In this document: piece by piece, positions 40,853-40,943 of the stretch
How the letters are laid out: each line of letters starts with the position of its first letter
Position numbering within the stretch: position 1 is the stretch's first letter
Source: Winogradskya humida
GTDB lineage: Bacteria; Actinomycetota; Actinomycetes; Mycobacteriales; Micromonosporaceae
Direction: 5' to 3'
Assembly: GCF_016862215.1 (NCBI RefSeq)
Contig: NZ_BOMN01000020.1
Coordinates: forward strand, 1-40,943
Length of the DNA: 40,943 nt
The notes under the pieces: model-generated
What the model was told of the DNA's origin: nothing
Database searches by the model: none
The model's input: the letters and a program-made list of their open reading frames with translations, nothing else
Program-made: the position numbers and the translations under genes

Positions 40853-40943
40853 GCGCTGGGGCGCTGGGGCGCTGGGGCGCTGGGGCGCTGGGGCGCTGGG
40901 GCGCTGGGGCGCTGGGGCGCTGGGGCGCTGGGGCGCTGGGGTC
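40853..40943. repeat. 8-bp tandem array at window edge
   Basis: At least 11 perfect copies of gcgctggg run to the end of the window. No stop codon exists in any frame of this unit, unlike most other arrays here. Confidence 0.97.

Overview
This is a high-GC, densely coded window from an actinobacterium. It contains GTG and TTG starts, F420-type (LLM) oxidoreductase, DUF1996, PspC, FtsH, secreted S8 and S53 peptidases, and many TetR, HxlR and LysR regulators. A proline-rich protein at 13.3-14.4 kb resembles, from memory only, hypothetical proteins of Actinoplanes, so I favour Micromonosporaceae; this is inference. No tRNA, rRNA, CRISPR array, complete insertion sequence or integrase was seen.

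Layout. Positions 1-4519 hold an EamA transporter divergent from a LysR regulator, a secreted CBM6-DUF1996 protein, and a divergent aldo/keto reductase closed by a clear terminator. Positions 4601-11709 hold the most coherent system: a surface-glycan operon. It has a long leader, a small frameshifted ORF, a cellulose-synthase-like GT2, a 29-codon microORF, a GT39-type membrane glycosyltransferase, a DPM1-like GT2 fused to GtrA, a galactose-oxidase/GlxA-like copper-radical oxidase with all metal and cofactor residues, and a small Pro-rich protein with a Cys-containing tail. Every junction in this chain is a 4-base ATGA stop/start overlap. The likely scheme is synthesis and lipid-linked decoration of an extracellular glycan, followed by oxidation outside the membrane.

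Positions 11710-17760 hold repeat-rich DNA with a 19-codon ABC-ATPase relic, a Pro-rich membrane protein, a Pro-rich cytoplasmic protein, and a two-gene lipoprotein pair (cupredoxin-like plus sorbosone/glucose-dehydrogenase-like). They end with a hydrolase divergent from an HxlR regulator. Positions 18381-20312 hold the broken C-terminal part of what looks like a NACHT-type NTPase. Tail-to-tail with it is a small two-TM protein ending in a RHIM-like amyloid motif, coupled to a TetR gene. This may be a decayed NLR/amyloid immune module.

Positions 20313-32932 are mostly metabolic and regulatory singletons: two paralogous alpha/beta hydrolases, an orphan receiver, an acyltransferase-3, an LLM oxidoreductase, an acetamidase/formamidase, an HD protein, a sedolisin, a STAS protein, HxlR/enoyl-CoA hydratase, and an SDR. 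Positions 32979-39076 hold a PAS-PAS-GAF histidine kinase, FtsH, a Tat-exported cyclase, PspC and a UBP-type zinc finger. A subtilisin-family protease closes the window.

A window-wide oddity is the number of short tandem arrays (8 to 68 bp units, each different). Most lie at gene 3' ends, and several contain the stop codon of the neighbouring gene.
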